From Gigaspora rosea (Eukaryota; Glomeromycota; Glomeromycetes; Diversisporales; Gigasporaceae): a stretch of 64,000 bases of DNA. Both the position numbers and the translations under genes were made by a program. The notes beneath the pieces are model-generated. The model made no database searches. It was not told the origin of the DNA and was given only the letters and a program-made list of their open reading frames with translations. Within the stretch, counting starts at the first letter, position 1. The number at the start of each line of letters is the position of its first letter. Shown piece after piece: positions 33,100-44,359 of the stretch. Where the stretch lies: the NCBI GenBank assembly GCA_003550325.1, contig QKWP01000100.1, positions 182,348 through 246,347 on the forward strand, read 5' to 3'.

Positions 33100-35300
33100 T
33101 TTTTTTAAGGTTTACAGTAAAAAACAACAAATTGAGAATTGAAAGTTATGGTATAAATTCAGCCATATTCGGATAAACATTTAACCTAGTTGCATAATGC
33201 CTTTGATTATACACGTACGTACTATGACGTACGTACGTACGACGTACGTATATAAATTCAGCCATATTTGAATAAGTTGCATAATTGTTAAGTATTTTAA
33301 GTATGCGTATCGGATACCATTACGTATCTCCGCAGCTCAAAAAAAATTATACTGTATATTATCCGAGTAGAATTATGTGAATTATACAGAAATGGCACTT
33401 CTTGTTAGCAACTATGTCATATGAATTGTTAATAGACGGCTACATTACATAACAGTAATACGCGATATTGCAATTTCAATATACACTGAAATATAATGGA
33501 CATGAAAGCAGTTAATTTTTATCGAGCGTTCGAAGTCAATGTAATTAATAAAATTCTCTAATGTTATAATTCTATTTTCTAATCTAGTTACTTTTCTTTC
33601 AGTAGGAATTTGATCATAAATTAATGAATCAGCTTTTGAGACAGATGCATATTAAATAATACACATAAATATCACTTTCTATGACCATGGAAATTCCCTG
33701 CGGCATCTGAAAATATCTTGATGTTACATTTAAATAAAATATATCTCGAAAATTGTGGGAACATCATGAAGTAAAATAGTTTGTTCATTTGTAAAGAAGA
33801 AAAATATTCAAAATAAATTAAATCTAGAACTTTACATTTAGAAATCATCAGAATTGACATTTTTTGAATGCCAAGAATATACGTGGGTTGGATGATAAGT
33901 TTTGTCAGTAGATTAATATCTTGATCAATTTTAAAGATACAGTTTTAACCTTTATATATATAAATATAGTGGTTATAATAAATATGTAAAAAAAATTTTA
34001 AGTATTTTTATCAGATAGTTTTTAAAATATTGAATTTTTAATTTATTATATAAAAAATATATTGCAAATTTTTTTATATAAAAATTAATTAAACTTTATT
34101 TTAAGTATATATAAAAAAAATTTAAAAATTTAATTAATTTTTCTAAAAATTAACTAATACTAAAATTAGTTATGTAGTTTTTAAATATATAATTTATTTT
34201 TAAATTAACATATTAAAATTTAAAAAATTTAAAATTTAAAATTTTTCTTTGTTTAATTAGATTTTGCAAGCTATAATTTTTTTATTTTTTAATATTTTTA
34301 TAAATTTTATAAATAATAATAATAATTTTGCAATAATTTTTATTTATAACTATTTATTAAATTTATTTAAAACAACCAAAAATTAAAAATTGTTATATAG
34401 ATAAACTTTATTACTAAATTTAGTAAATTAATTACTATATATAGTAAAATATTTAATTTATAATAAAATTACTTCAAATAATTATAAATAAAATTTATTT
34501 GTATAAATTTTAATTATATAAATATAGTCTATCTTCGTCATTTAACATAACGCCATAATAATTAACCAATCGAAAAAAGGTATTTTTCGTCAATGATGAT
34601 AGTGCTTAAAAGTCTAAAGTCATTCCGAATCAATTTGAGCAGGAGTTTAAATATCATAGTAAAAACAACGTGACCAGAAAACTCAAGTTTAATTGGTTCA
34701 GGTTTCAAACAGGGTCAGACCGAATTCGGACAATTAGGATAACATCCCTACTTTTCATATATATTTAATAGAAAGTATGATGCAATCAGTGTTTAATTTA
34801 GACGGGGAATTTGTGGTCGCAGAATGTAACTCCATTCCGTAAGCAAATGTTTCTTGGTTTCATCTGTGTTACACACTTTTTTAAATTTTATGATGTTTAT
34901 AAAATTTCCCGCTTATTGAAATAAAATTGAATTTTAAACAATGATTACAATCCGAAGACGATAAAAATTTGAAGTAGTACAGAAGATCTGATCATGCGAC
35001 TCGCGCAACTTAAATAGCGCAGATAATATGTGTTTTCAATACATATTGTAACGAAGATATTTTGCTAGTATCTTCCAAACTTGTTAAATTTTCATTTAGT
35101 GTATTTATTTTATTCGTTAAACTGTATATATTTTTAATTTTGTCTTAATATAAGTTATAATTAATTATACTAAAAAGGGGATCGTCTAAAGCAAGGTTCG
35201 ATCACGTGACGCGAGGCTCGGTCAAGCACCTCGGAAGATCGGTCCGATCATTTTGTGTAACCATATGTACTTCGTTAAAACCAAATTTTTTTAAAATTTT
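33100..35300. other. Intergenic, very AT-rich
   Basis: No gene. It has an ACGTACGT-rich palindromic stretch (33213-33250), the duplicated flank at 33540-33870, then nearly pure A/T sequence at 34000-34540. Confidence 0.45.
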
Positions 35301-35431
35301 TAACGAAGATATCTCTGCAACCACTTAAGCAAATTCTATGAACTTTTTTTATTTTAATTCTACAGACTTGTAGAATTAAAATATAAAAAATCCATCGAAT
35401 TTACTTAGATGGTTGCAGAGATATCTTCGTT
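35301..35431. mobile_element. 130-bp foldback, first copy
   Basis: TAACGAAGATATCTCTGCAA at the left is mirrored by TTGCAGAGATATCTTCGTT at the right, with TTCTACAGACTTGTAGAATT at the centre. Confidence 0.75.
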
Positions 35432-35496
35432 CAAAGTTTGTAAATAATTAAAACGTCTATGAAATAAAATGAAGATAATTGTTTTTTAAAACTTTC

Positions 35497-35632
35497 AACG
35501 AAGATATCTCTGCAACCACTTAAGCAAATTCTATGAATTTTTTTGTTTTAATTCTACAGATTTGTAGAATTAAAATAAAAAAAAATCCATCGAATTTACT
35601 TAGTTGGTTGCATAGATATTTCCATTCAAGTA
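35497..35632. mobile_element. 130-bp foldback, second copy in direct orientation
   Basis: Same family as 35301-35431. The left arm is almost identical; the right arm is more diverged (TTGCATAGATATTTCCATT). The two copies are 65 bases apart. Confidence 0.75.
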
Positions 35633-35849
35633 TAAATAATTTTTATGAATTACAAATTTTAATAACATTGATTTTATTATTTAAATCGTTAACTTCAGGT
35701 GTCCTTAAGAACCTCACTCAATGGATCGGGCAAATTTTTAATAGTCACAAATTGAATAAATTAACCAGCTACAAACCATCTTTTTTCTTTGAAAATTTAC
35801 CATTTATAAAGGTCGCTATACTCTTTTTCTTCTGTTCGTGTTCTTCACT

Positions 35850-35936
35850 ATGCTATCCAAAACAACTAAAAAATTTAATAAAAAAATTCTGATTGCTGAA
35901 GCTTTAACTTTAGTTGCATCTGGCTTTTCTTTTTAA
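35850..35936 (+). CDS. 28-residue ORF, unknown, possible first exon
   Basis: ATG 35850 to TAA 35936 encodes MLSKTTKKFNKKILIAEALT and then LVASGFSF. Directly downstream start the QQQ...LLAKVALQQQE exon-like units, so it may be the first exon of the gene that was amplified there. No homologue is recognised. Confidence 0.3.
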   Translation: MLSKTTKKFNKKILIAEALTLVASGFSF

Positions 35937-35959
35937 TTATTATACAATTTAAATTTTTT

Positions 35960-36470
35960 GTTACAACAGCAGCAGAATCAATTTATCGAATTATTAGCGA
36001 AAGTTGCTTTACAGCAACAAGAGGTATTTTTTTTTATGTTATTATTGTTGTTATTATTATTTTAAATAATGTGTTGTAATTATTGTGTTCGTATCAAAGT
36101 ATCGATCATTTGGTTTAAAAACTTCGAGCATTAATAATAAAATGGTTATTTTTTGGATCAGATAGAATCAATTCATCGAACATTAGCAAAAGTTGCTTTA
36201 CAGCAACAAGAGGTAATTTTTTTTTATGTTATTATTATTATTATTATTTTAAAAGATGCATTGTAATTATTGTGTTCGTATCAAGGTATTGATCATTTGG
36301 TTTAAAAACTTCGAGCATTAATAATAAAATAGTTATTTTTTGGATTGGATAGAAACTTGGTGAGAATTTGTTACAACAGCAACAGAATTAATTTATCGAA
36401 TCATTAAAGTTGCTTTACAGCAACAAGAGGTAATTTTTTTTATGTTATTATGTAATAATTATTATTTTGA
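35960..36470 (+). repeat. Tandem exon-intron units, about three copies
   Basis: Units of roughly 190 bases each hold a mini-exon reading NQFIELLAKVALQQQE, a GTAATTTTTT donor, a TTATTATTATTATT tract and TCGATCATTTGGTTTAAAAA. Two more units lie at 38350-38690, beyond the kinase pseudogene. What is amplified is thus an exon together with its intron. Confidence 0.65.
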
Positions 36471-37249
36471 GGTATTCAAAGGATCACCTCCACAATGAGA
36501 GCTTAAAAGTCATTAGTTTATTTTATAAGCTTCATTAAAAATTCATTTTGTTTTTATAAATTTTATTATAAGTAGGCATTTAAACTTCCGACTTATACAC
36601 ATTCTTATGTTGGATAAAACAAAATCCACATATAAGATAGTAAAAAAAAAAAATAAATGATTAAAATCACTTTTTATACATTTTACTTTAACTCAATGTT
36701 ACTATTGTAATAATAATTAAGCTAAGTTTTCAAATTACTACATACTTATTTATCACAATTAGCCCTAAGAGGTACAGTCAGGAAAATATTTAGGATTAGT
36801 AGCGTAACCTGTCACTGCGCTCCTGCTTTTTTATTAAAGCTTCATTTCTTATCAATAATCCCGTATAAATTTATCGGTTAAATATTATTGACTCACTAAA
36901 TATCATTCGGAACTTCTATATCACCTAAAGTTTAGAAAACTTCGCTAAACATAATTGATTCACTAAATACCATTCGGAACTTCCATAACACCTGCAGTTT
37001 TAGAAAACTTCGCTGATATATTATATGGTTTGCTTGTATATATATCGTTTAATTTTTCAGTAACCATAGGTAAAGTTTTACTAATTTCGTTCTAATTCTA
37101 TTTTAACTCTCATTTTCGATAATGCTCTCATTTTGATATCACTCGCACTTTTGTCATTTTCTTTCGGTAATATCCAACAATTTTAAGAATAAGTTTTTAA
37201 TTCTAATTTTACTTTAATTTTTTTATTTTCGATAATATTCAACCATTCA

Positions 37250-38340
37250 TCTATTTTGTAATTATTTCATTAACATTAGGCCATTTATCTGGATCAGAAT
37301 TCATGCATTGATTTGCCAACTCAACGTAGCAATCAGAAGTGCCAGGTGCAAATTTTGGTCGTAATCCATTACAAATCATAACTGCTAGATCAAATTTATA
37401 ACTATTAAAAGACCTTTGTCCAGTTGTCATCTCGACCATGATAATTCCAAATGAATAAATATCTGATGCTTTTGTGTACGGGTTGTTTGAAAGAGTTCTG
37501 GTGCGATGTAAGGTAAAACTCCATGAATACGTTCATCTTGTTCTTTTTCGTCAAGTGGTTTTGATAAACCTAAATCTGTAATGTATGCTTCATAATTTTC
37601 CTTAGCAAGATATTTCCAGTAAATCTTGATGTAAATATCCTTTAGAATGAATACGATCAAGATTAGACACATTCAAATTTAAAGATGTGAGGTTTTTACT
37701 AAATGATCCATATCTTGCATAACTAAGTACTAAAATATAGTCTTTTGTTTTTTTCATCTCTAGATATTCCCAAATATTGTGATAAGCTATGACAAGCTTT
37801 TAACTAAAAAAAACAAAATAATTTAATTCGAAATTAAAAATAAATATTAAAATTGTTTAAAAAAAATATAGTACCTCTTAAAAATGGATCTTTATTTTTA
37901 TTAGAATCCTTTACAATCTTAATTGCTACATTTTCATACAACCCATATTGGTTCAGATATGTTGTTTTAAAAACAGTAGAGAGCGCTCCTTCGCCTATCC
38001 CTTCAATATTTTCAAATTTACCATACGGTATCCAATGAAAAAATTCTTCATCTTTAACAGTATATTGTTGTTCAGTAATAGCCGATTTTAAATACCATTC
38101 AAGCAATATCAATATTCTTTTCAACAACGATTTCTTTCCAGTAATATTCACTAGCATAATACATTCTATTAGCAAGCCCATTTCTGCTGATTTTTTGTAA
38201 TATTCGAATGCTTTTTTTTGTCCTTTTTAACACCAATTCCATTTTTGTAACACATTCCTACCACGTTCCCCATCTCTGCAGATAATATATGAATCCCTTA
38301 CATTTATCCTTTTTAATTCCAATTCTGAAACGATAACAAT
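37250..38340 (-). pseudogene. Sel1-kinase pseudogene
   Basis: Reading on the minus strand: decayed Sel1 units (GIKKDKCKGFIYY, then EWYLKSA) lead without an intron into a kinase N-lobe (IEGIGEGALSTVFKTTY, lysine in VAIKIV). After an AT-rich intron the C-lobe is broken: the catalytic loop reads YLHQDL with bases missing before the asparagine; DLGLSKPLDEKEQDE, LPYIAPELF and MVEMTTGQRSF are in different frames. The end has PDKWPNVNEI in place of the usual RP motif. It interrupts the exon-intron repeat array. It also shows that the Sel1-then-kinase order exists in this genome. Confidence 0.75.
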
Positions 38341-38690
38341 ATCCAAATTACTATTTTAAAAGATGTGTCGTAATGATTGTGTTCTGTATCGATCATTTGG
38401 TTTAAAAACTTCAAGCATTAATAATAAAGTTATTTTTTGGATTGGATAAAAACTTGGTGAGAATTTGTTACAACAGCAACAGAATTAATTTATCAAATTA
38501 TTAGTGAAAGTTGCTTTACAGCAACAAGAAGTAATTTTTTATTTTTTATGTTATTATTGTTATTATTTTTTTAAAGATGTGTTGTAATTATTGTGTTCAT
38601 ATTAAGGTATCGATCATTTGGTTTAAAAAACTTTGAGCATTAATAATAAAATGGTTATTTTTTGGATCAGATAGAAACTTGGTAAGAATT
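38340..38690 (+). repeat. Two more exon-intron repeat units
   Basis: Same unit as at 35960-36470, including the LQQQE mini-exon, the TTATTATTGTTATT tract and TCGATCATTTGG. They lie on the far side of the kinase pseudogene, so the array was probably split by it. Confidence 0.6.
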
Positions 38691-40354
38691 TATTGTTTAT
38701 TATTATGTTTGAATATAAAGTAATGCTTTATCAATGACAAATTTTTGTTGAAAAAAGGTGGGTTGCATCTTACTGATTTGTTCATCGCTTTATTCGATTT
38801 CCGACTAATCAAAAATTTACTTCTAATCCATTGAGTGAGGTGCTTGAGAACACCAACACCCTTAATCTAACTTTTCATTATTTTTATTTAATACGGGCTC
38901 CAGGTTCGTACCCAACTCTTGAACAAATGCATTTGTTTGTGTAATATTGCCTTTCTCTTCAACTCGCCAATATGTATCACGTATCCTTTCAATCAACTCA
39001 TTTACAACTAAACGACGACTCTCCATGGCCTTCTCAACTTCGGTTCTTTGGGGTCTTCTTACTTCAATTAATTCACGACTAGTATAAATATCAAACCCGG
39101 CCTCTTCAAACAGTTGCTAAAATTTCAACCATGCTTCATTTGTTAACAATCTTGTAGAACCCTGTATATGCTCATGAAATATAAGTCAACACGGCAGCAA
39201 ATATCAGCAAAAAAAAGACAATTGCAGTCAAGCGACATAAGACCTGGTGTAGCTTTTCCATTTTCTATTCTTCCTTCAACAGCGCAAAACTCATTGGTTA
39301 TCAATTGTTGTATGGAGTACGGAAATTTATGAATTTCAAAAAGAGTATCACTATCAATTCCAAATACTGAAAATTTTTTAGTGCAGAATTCGAAGGCAGT
39401 ATACTCTGAGTCTGAACGTTTTTTCTTGTCGAGTTCAACAATTTTATGGCATGAGCCTAAAGAATAGTAATAAAAATAATAATATGTCACTAATCGTATA
39501 AAATTTAACTTTTTTTTTTTTTTGTATAGTGTTTGGACTGAGTTGAAATTCTTATTCGATTCTCAAGCCCAATCGCTATACTGGTCAAGCAACTATAGTT
39601 CAAAATCGATTTTCATTTTAAGTCAAAAGCCTAAGTATCGATTCTGTTTTTAAAGCCAGTTTTTTTAGAACTATATTATTTAAAAAATACAATGTAAAAA
39701 TACTTTCAATTAGTGAAATGTAAAACTCACCTAGACACCAGTGTTAACAATCATAAATATCGTTTCAAAAACCATGTATATACGTAATCTATCCACAGTT
39801 CGTGCACTGTTCAAACCCCGTCTTTTTGGCTCCAATTTTTCATATTAATTAATAACATAGAACTGATTAAAGTAATACTAAACATAAAAGACACAAGCTC
39901 CAAGATGTTCAAATAAAAATCATTTAGGTTCTTTTGTCATTAAACCATGTTACTAAAAGCACAAATTTAATACTATTAAACCTATTATTCGATTACATTT
40001 TCGTAGTCAGTAGTATTAAGTTGAAATTTTTTAATGCAATTATCGACATTCTTATTTTTCACTCGCTATCTTTGTGCTGTTTTCTGAAGGTCATATGTCT
40101 GGCACCAAGCAGTACGAAAATACCTTTGGTAGATCTTTTTTTCTGTGATATTGTCTTATATCGTGGGCTAATTGTTGGGGAGCAATATTCCGAACATATT
40201 ATATATATATAACATTGATTAAGACAAGCCAACTTAATTAAACCAAAAAGGTTGAAATTAAATACAGAAACAAACCTGGTACCAGCAGAACAACAGCAAT
40301 TTATCAACCTGATTAATTCAGAGACCCGGTCGATTTCTCTAATGTTTTGGCTCT

Positions 40355-40460
40355 AGGTGAAAAAGGAGGACGGAAATGACTTATCCGATTTAGCTCAGTC
40401 TAAACATGCGGCTATTGCTGAAATTATTCCATACGTAGCGCCTGAAGTTTCGAATTGTAT
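40355..40460 (+). pseudogene. Kinase activation-segment remnant
   Basis: A short frame reads NDLSDLAQSKHAAIAEIIPY and then VAPEVSN, close to the DLGLSK...LPYVAPEV stretch of TKL kinases. No other kinase parts were seen near it. Probably a scrap carried within the insertion. Confidence 0.35.
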
Positions 40461-40784
40461 TTGAAATCAGCTGAAATAGGTTGCTGGAATTAAAAAGTCT
40501 TCCTTCAATATTTTGCAAGGATGAATCAAATAACCAATGCTTAATGAAATAAACAAACTTACTTCATTTAATAAATTTTGTGAATTATCCAATGTTTTAA
40601 GCTCTACTTTATACGATGGTATACATGACTGTATATAATAACCATCTTCATCTTCAATATGTCGACCAGGTTGCTAATAATCTATCACCATTTTTTGAGG
40701 AATCCGTTTGTAATATTAAATTGAAATTTATTAATATAATTATTCATTTTTTAAAACCTCTTCTCTTCATTTTCCTAGCAGAGA

Positions 40785-40905
40785 AGCAAAATTATCACCT
40801 TCGTGCCTGAATTAGAAGAGAGTAATTACCTAGTGGAAAGTAAAAAGAGAATAGTTAAAGAATTGCGGGAAGTTTTACACAGCAACCCAAAAGAAATGTG
40901 AAGTT
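40785..40905 (+). pseudogene. Short coding-like remnant of unknown origin
   Basis: After a CCTAG acceptor-like site, a frame reads ITFVPELEESNYLVESKKRI and then VKELREVLHSNPKEM before a TGA. Looks like one exon of an unrecognised gene within the insertion. Confidence 0.3.
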
Positions 40906-42930
40906 CACTAGTGAATGGGTATTCCTAAGCAAATTTTACCGATATAACAAATATACTAAATATCATCTTTATTTCTACTCGCGATCTTTGAGTTGAAGGC
41001 TTTGATTTTTAAAATAACGCCACGAGCGTTATTTCGCGCTTATACGGTAATATAATTATCGACATTCTTATTTTCACCTATTTTCTTGTGTTTTCTGAGG
41101 ATTATATAGTTGACATCAAGTTCGAGATGTTATATTTCGTAGATAATTCGGAGCTCCAGGAGCAAATTCAGGCTATACGTCCAAAATCTTTGTCTGGTTG
41201 AAACTCTGAAAATAAAATGGAAAAGTATATGGCCATACGTTGATATAAATATATATAATATAAAAAATTAAATTATAATTAGTAAATTTTTACACATGTT
41301 ACGTAGTAAACTCTAAATTTTTCTAATTGTTTACGTTCCAAGTAACCCGTATTATATATATATTCTATTCACAAGCTTGTAGACTTTAATTTTTATATGC
41401 AGATGTCTATAGTTCATAGATAAAAATTAATAAGTATGCGAAAAAAAAAAATATATATATATATATACGTAATAACATATATATATAATAACCTGAGATG
41501 GATTCTTAGAATTGATTCGGCTTTGACTTAAAATCAATTCCAAACCTAGATATAAAAAAAAAAATAAAAAAAAATAAAAAAAATTTGTACCATCAATTCG
41601 TAATGTGGCGAGGTGGTACATTTTAATTCAGAGTGGTACAACTCCAAGGGATTTGTTGTAGTCACTTGTATGAGCAAGGAGGAATGCTGTCGGGCCCAAA
41701 GAGCCCAATGATCTGTGTTTTTTGAATAGTTTCTTTGGATGTATCGTTTTATTTCTGAAACCAGGCACTCATTAATTGCTTGTTGAATAAGGCCTTCACA
41801 ACCGGGCCTAGTTCTCTTGTGCATTGCTTGGTTCATTTTTTGCTGAGTTTTAGGGTCGTAAATCTTTCCCATCCATGTTCTCATAGTATGAACTGTACAA
41901 TAAATAACGGCGCACTCTTGTTCGCCATTCTGAAGACCTGGAAATGCTTTTTTTACACTTTTTGTTTCTACATGACTATGGTCAGCAAGAAATACCTAGG
42001 ATTCCATTGATTTGCAAACCGTCAAACTATAATTAAAGCTTTTGAAACGGTGTTACTATCCTCATTACTCACAAAAAAATGAGCGCCAACATCCCAGCAG
42101 CCATACATGTTATGAACATACAAAGTAAACAAGCGATAACCGTATTGGTTTGTTTTGTGGGTTGAATCAATTAGCGTTAGCCATCCGTATCGCTCGAGAT
42201 TATTAATTTGATCAGGGTGCATAAAAACAAGACCCTGAGTAGATTGGCTAGTAATTTTAAAACGTTCAACTTTATACTCTTGTCTTTCAAGAAAAACGAC
42301 TGCTTCATGAATATCCAATTCATGCTTCGAATTGCCAATAAGATGTGCATCAAGGGCCCCATGAACTTTGAGCTTTATATTTGAAACCTCCTTACGTTTT
42401 AATTCTTTTACACTTTCCCCCAGACCCAGCTTTTCTGTTGCATATTCTTTTACCACACTTGTTATTTCAGGTGGCCAATAGTTCTTAACGGCTTCTAGTT
42501 CAACTAAAGTTCGTACAACTTGCGAACGCTTTAGTTTTTCACTATCCTCCAAAGAGTGGGTATGATCAGGTGAATTGTTAAACCTTTCAACTTGAACTTT
42601 TTGCGTCAAATGATATCGTAAAATTTTTATCTTGGCAAAACACAAGCCTGCAGGCCGAACCTTGGTTTTTCTATGTTTTTCTGGAGGTTCATCCTCTTTT
42701 CGTGAACTTGATGGGTTATTTTTTGCAAAGCGACAGGTAAAAGTCTTCCATGAATCACCACTAACTAAATTTTTGTGACTAAATATGGTCCATATATTCG
42801 AGACTAATGGCTACCAGTCATCATCGAATTCTTGTAGAGGAATTTCTAGAGGTTCTCCAACGTTGAAAAGAAGAAGACATCTTTGATCTGGAGTTAAAGT
42901 TCTAGTGGCGGGTGTGATAACGGGATTCAT

Positions 42931-43504
42931 ATTTATAAAATACTTTTTTTTAAAAAAAAAAAGTCTACAGGTGTCTATAATATTTTCGTAATAAACAAAA
43001 AAATTGCTTATTTTTTTTAAAAACAAAAGCATTAAAAAAAATAAAAAAATTTGCCGGTATATTGGATTTTTTGAAAAGAAAAAAAAAGTATATACAGGTA
43101 TACCGGTAGGTGTCTTCTATTCGACGATCAAAAAAAAAAAAAAAAGATACTTCTGCATGAACTGTTTCTAATTTTTTTTATTAAAAAAAAAAGCTCTTGA
43201 TAGAGACTTGTGGGAACTGGTTCTAAATTTTTTTTGAAACTCTTCGGTTGTTTTCTTGCATATGGCGTACGTACATGCATAAATGTCTTGTTTATATACA
43301 AGATCCAATTTCACGAGGACAAATATTTACTCTGAGTCGACTGTCCGGATGCTATGTCGGAGCCCGCTTGGTTCGTATCATCACGTGATCAAACATTGCT
43401 TTAGCCATCCCCCTAAAAAGGAAAATTGAAGGAGGCTTAGTGGCTGGTAGCTTAAGTTATGCAAGAGCGTATACGCGATTACACAAACTAGTAAACAACA
43501 GTGC
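42931..43504. other. Intergenic between MULE gene and minisatellite
   Basis: A-rich and T-rich tracts, a GTATACAGGTATACCGGT patch at 43089, and one GTACGTAC motif (43267). No gene. Confidence 0.4.
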
Positions 43505-43606
43505 CAAGAGCGTATATGTTCAATTTAGAGTGTATACGCTCAAAAAAGAGCGTACACGCTCAAAAAAGAACATACACGCTCAAAAAAGAGTGTAAACGCT
43601 CTAACC
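43505..43606. repeat. Minisatellite of GAGCGTATACGCTC units
   Basis: About five units of 20-21 bases, each a palindrome (GAGCGTATACGCTC or a variant) followed by AAAAAA. Found at the 3' edge of the LTR fragment at 43610-44353. Confidence 0.75.
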
Positions 43607-43609
43607 CAA

Positions 43610-44353
43610 CAAAATGTATAAAAAAACCTTCTAATTAATAAAGGCAGAATAAGTTTTCCTTCCACTTTGAAAATAATAATCCAATAAAGTAAAAATACTT
43701 ATCTTTTGAATTCGACTTGAACTTTAATAAACCTTTCGTAACTCAATTCGACGGACTGAATTGACTTGTAACCTCGAAAGTGGTCTTATTAAGACTCGAA
43801 TTCTGTGTAACAAAATCTTGTTAATCCTCCGGAATTATACACGTGACCCATATCGGCCTACCGATTGATCTATAGGGAAGTCTTTTAGTAGAAATATATT
43901 TGATAAACATTGTCTCTTTTGGATATTACTCCCTTTGCTAGCAGATTAGAACTTACTTTGCCCTTCGAATTAAACTCCTGTACCTGCGGGAAATTCTTGA
44001 ACTTACACATATCGATATCACCTGACCGATATTCGACTAAATATCACCTTACCTAAATCTCGTGATACACATTTTGATCCCACCTTCCACCATATATATC
44101 ATATCTTATTATTATTTTTATTGATATCAATTTATTGATATCCCCCATATTAGCATCACCAGCGTTAGCGTCTTTGTATTATTGTGGTGATTTAGTGATA
44201 GAGCATCCCTTCACTCTCTACATATTATTTAGCCCTTATCACTCCCGTGACCTATATTTCGACATATTTATATCTACCTCCCGTAAGCTGTTGGAGCTTT
44301 AAATTGGCACTATTGTCTATATTGTTTTACCGCTCTCCCAATTCAACCGTTAC
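43610..44353 (-). mobile_element. LTR fragment related to the 20941 element
   Basis: Read on the minus strand from 44353 it matches 20941-21950: GGGAGAGCGGTAAAACAATA, GACAATAGTGCCAATTT, CTATCACTAAATCACCACAA, TGATGCTAATATGGGGGATA, TGGTTACAAGTCAATTCAGT-like and CTTATTCTGCCTTTATTAAT. No second LTR or internal coding was found, so it is a partial or solo LTR. Confidence 0.65.
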
Positions 44354-44359
44354 TATATG

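Larger units (their letters stand above)
35698..38854. mobile_element. 3.2-kb block with long inverted ends, carrying a gene-like cargo
   Basis: The left end GGTGTCCTTAAGAACCTCAC and the inverse of the right end GGTGTTCTCAAGCACCTCAC match at 26 of 30 terminal bases (through CTCAATGGAT). Weaker inverted similarity extends for roughly 100 bases. Inside are a small ORF, two arrays of an exon-intron repeat and a kinase pseudogene. No transposase was found inside and no target duplication is clear. The right end lies about a dozen bases from the MULE stop region at 38867, so the arm could instead belong to that transposon. Confidence 0.5.
39534..41550. mobile_element. About 2-kb insertion within the MULE gene
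   Basis: Fills the gap between the two transposase halves. Its outer sequences (TAGTGTTTGGACTGAGTTG on the left, the inverse of TAGGTTTGGAATTGATTTTA on the right) are loosely alike, suggesting eroded hAT-like ends. The interior repeats a TTATCGACATTCTTATTTT...TTTTCTGAGG segment (40037, 41053) and has patches of coding-like sequence. Confidence 0.4.
38867..42930 (-). pseudogene. MULE (Mutator-like) transposase pseudogene
   Basis: Starts near ATG 42930 (MNPVITPATRTL). An in-frame TAG follows DDW near 42812, then a basic region, then the MULE catalytic core: LIDSTHKTNQYGYRLFTLYV (first catalytic Asp), a TGA near 42024, and FLADHSHVE after a 1-base loss near 41995. Further on are MRTWMGKIYD and ELYHSELKCTTSPHYELM. 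The frame then breaks and resumes at 39455 with SCHKIVELDKKKRSDSEYTA. A SWIM-type zinc finger follows (LDCNCLF ... YLLPC ... FHEH, with a shift near 39195), then a charged helical tail to about 38867. The gap 39470-41580 looks like an intron (GTACAA ... TTTAG) into which about 2 kb has inserted. Family assigned from recalled MULE motif order. Confidence 0.8.
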
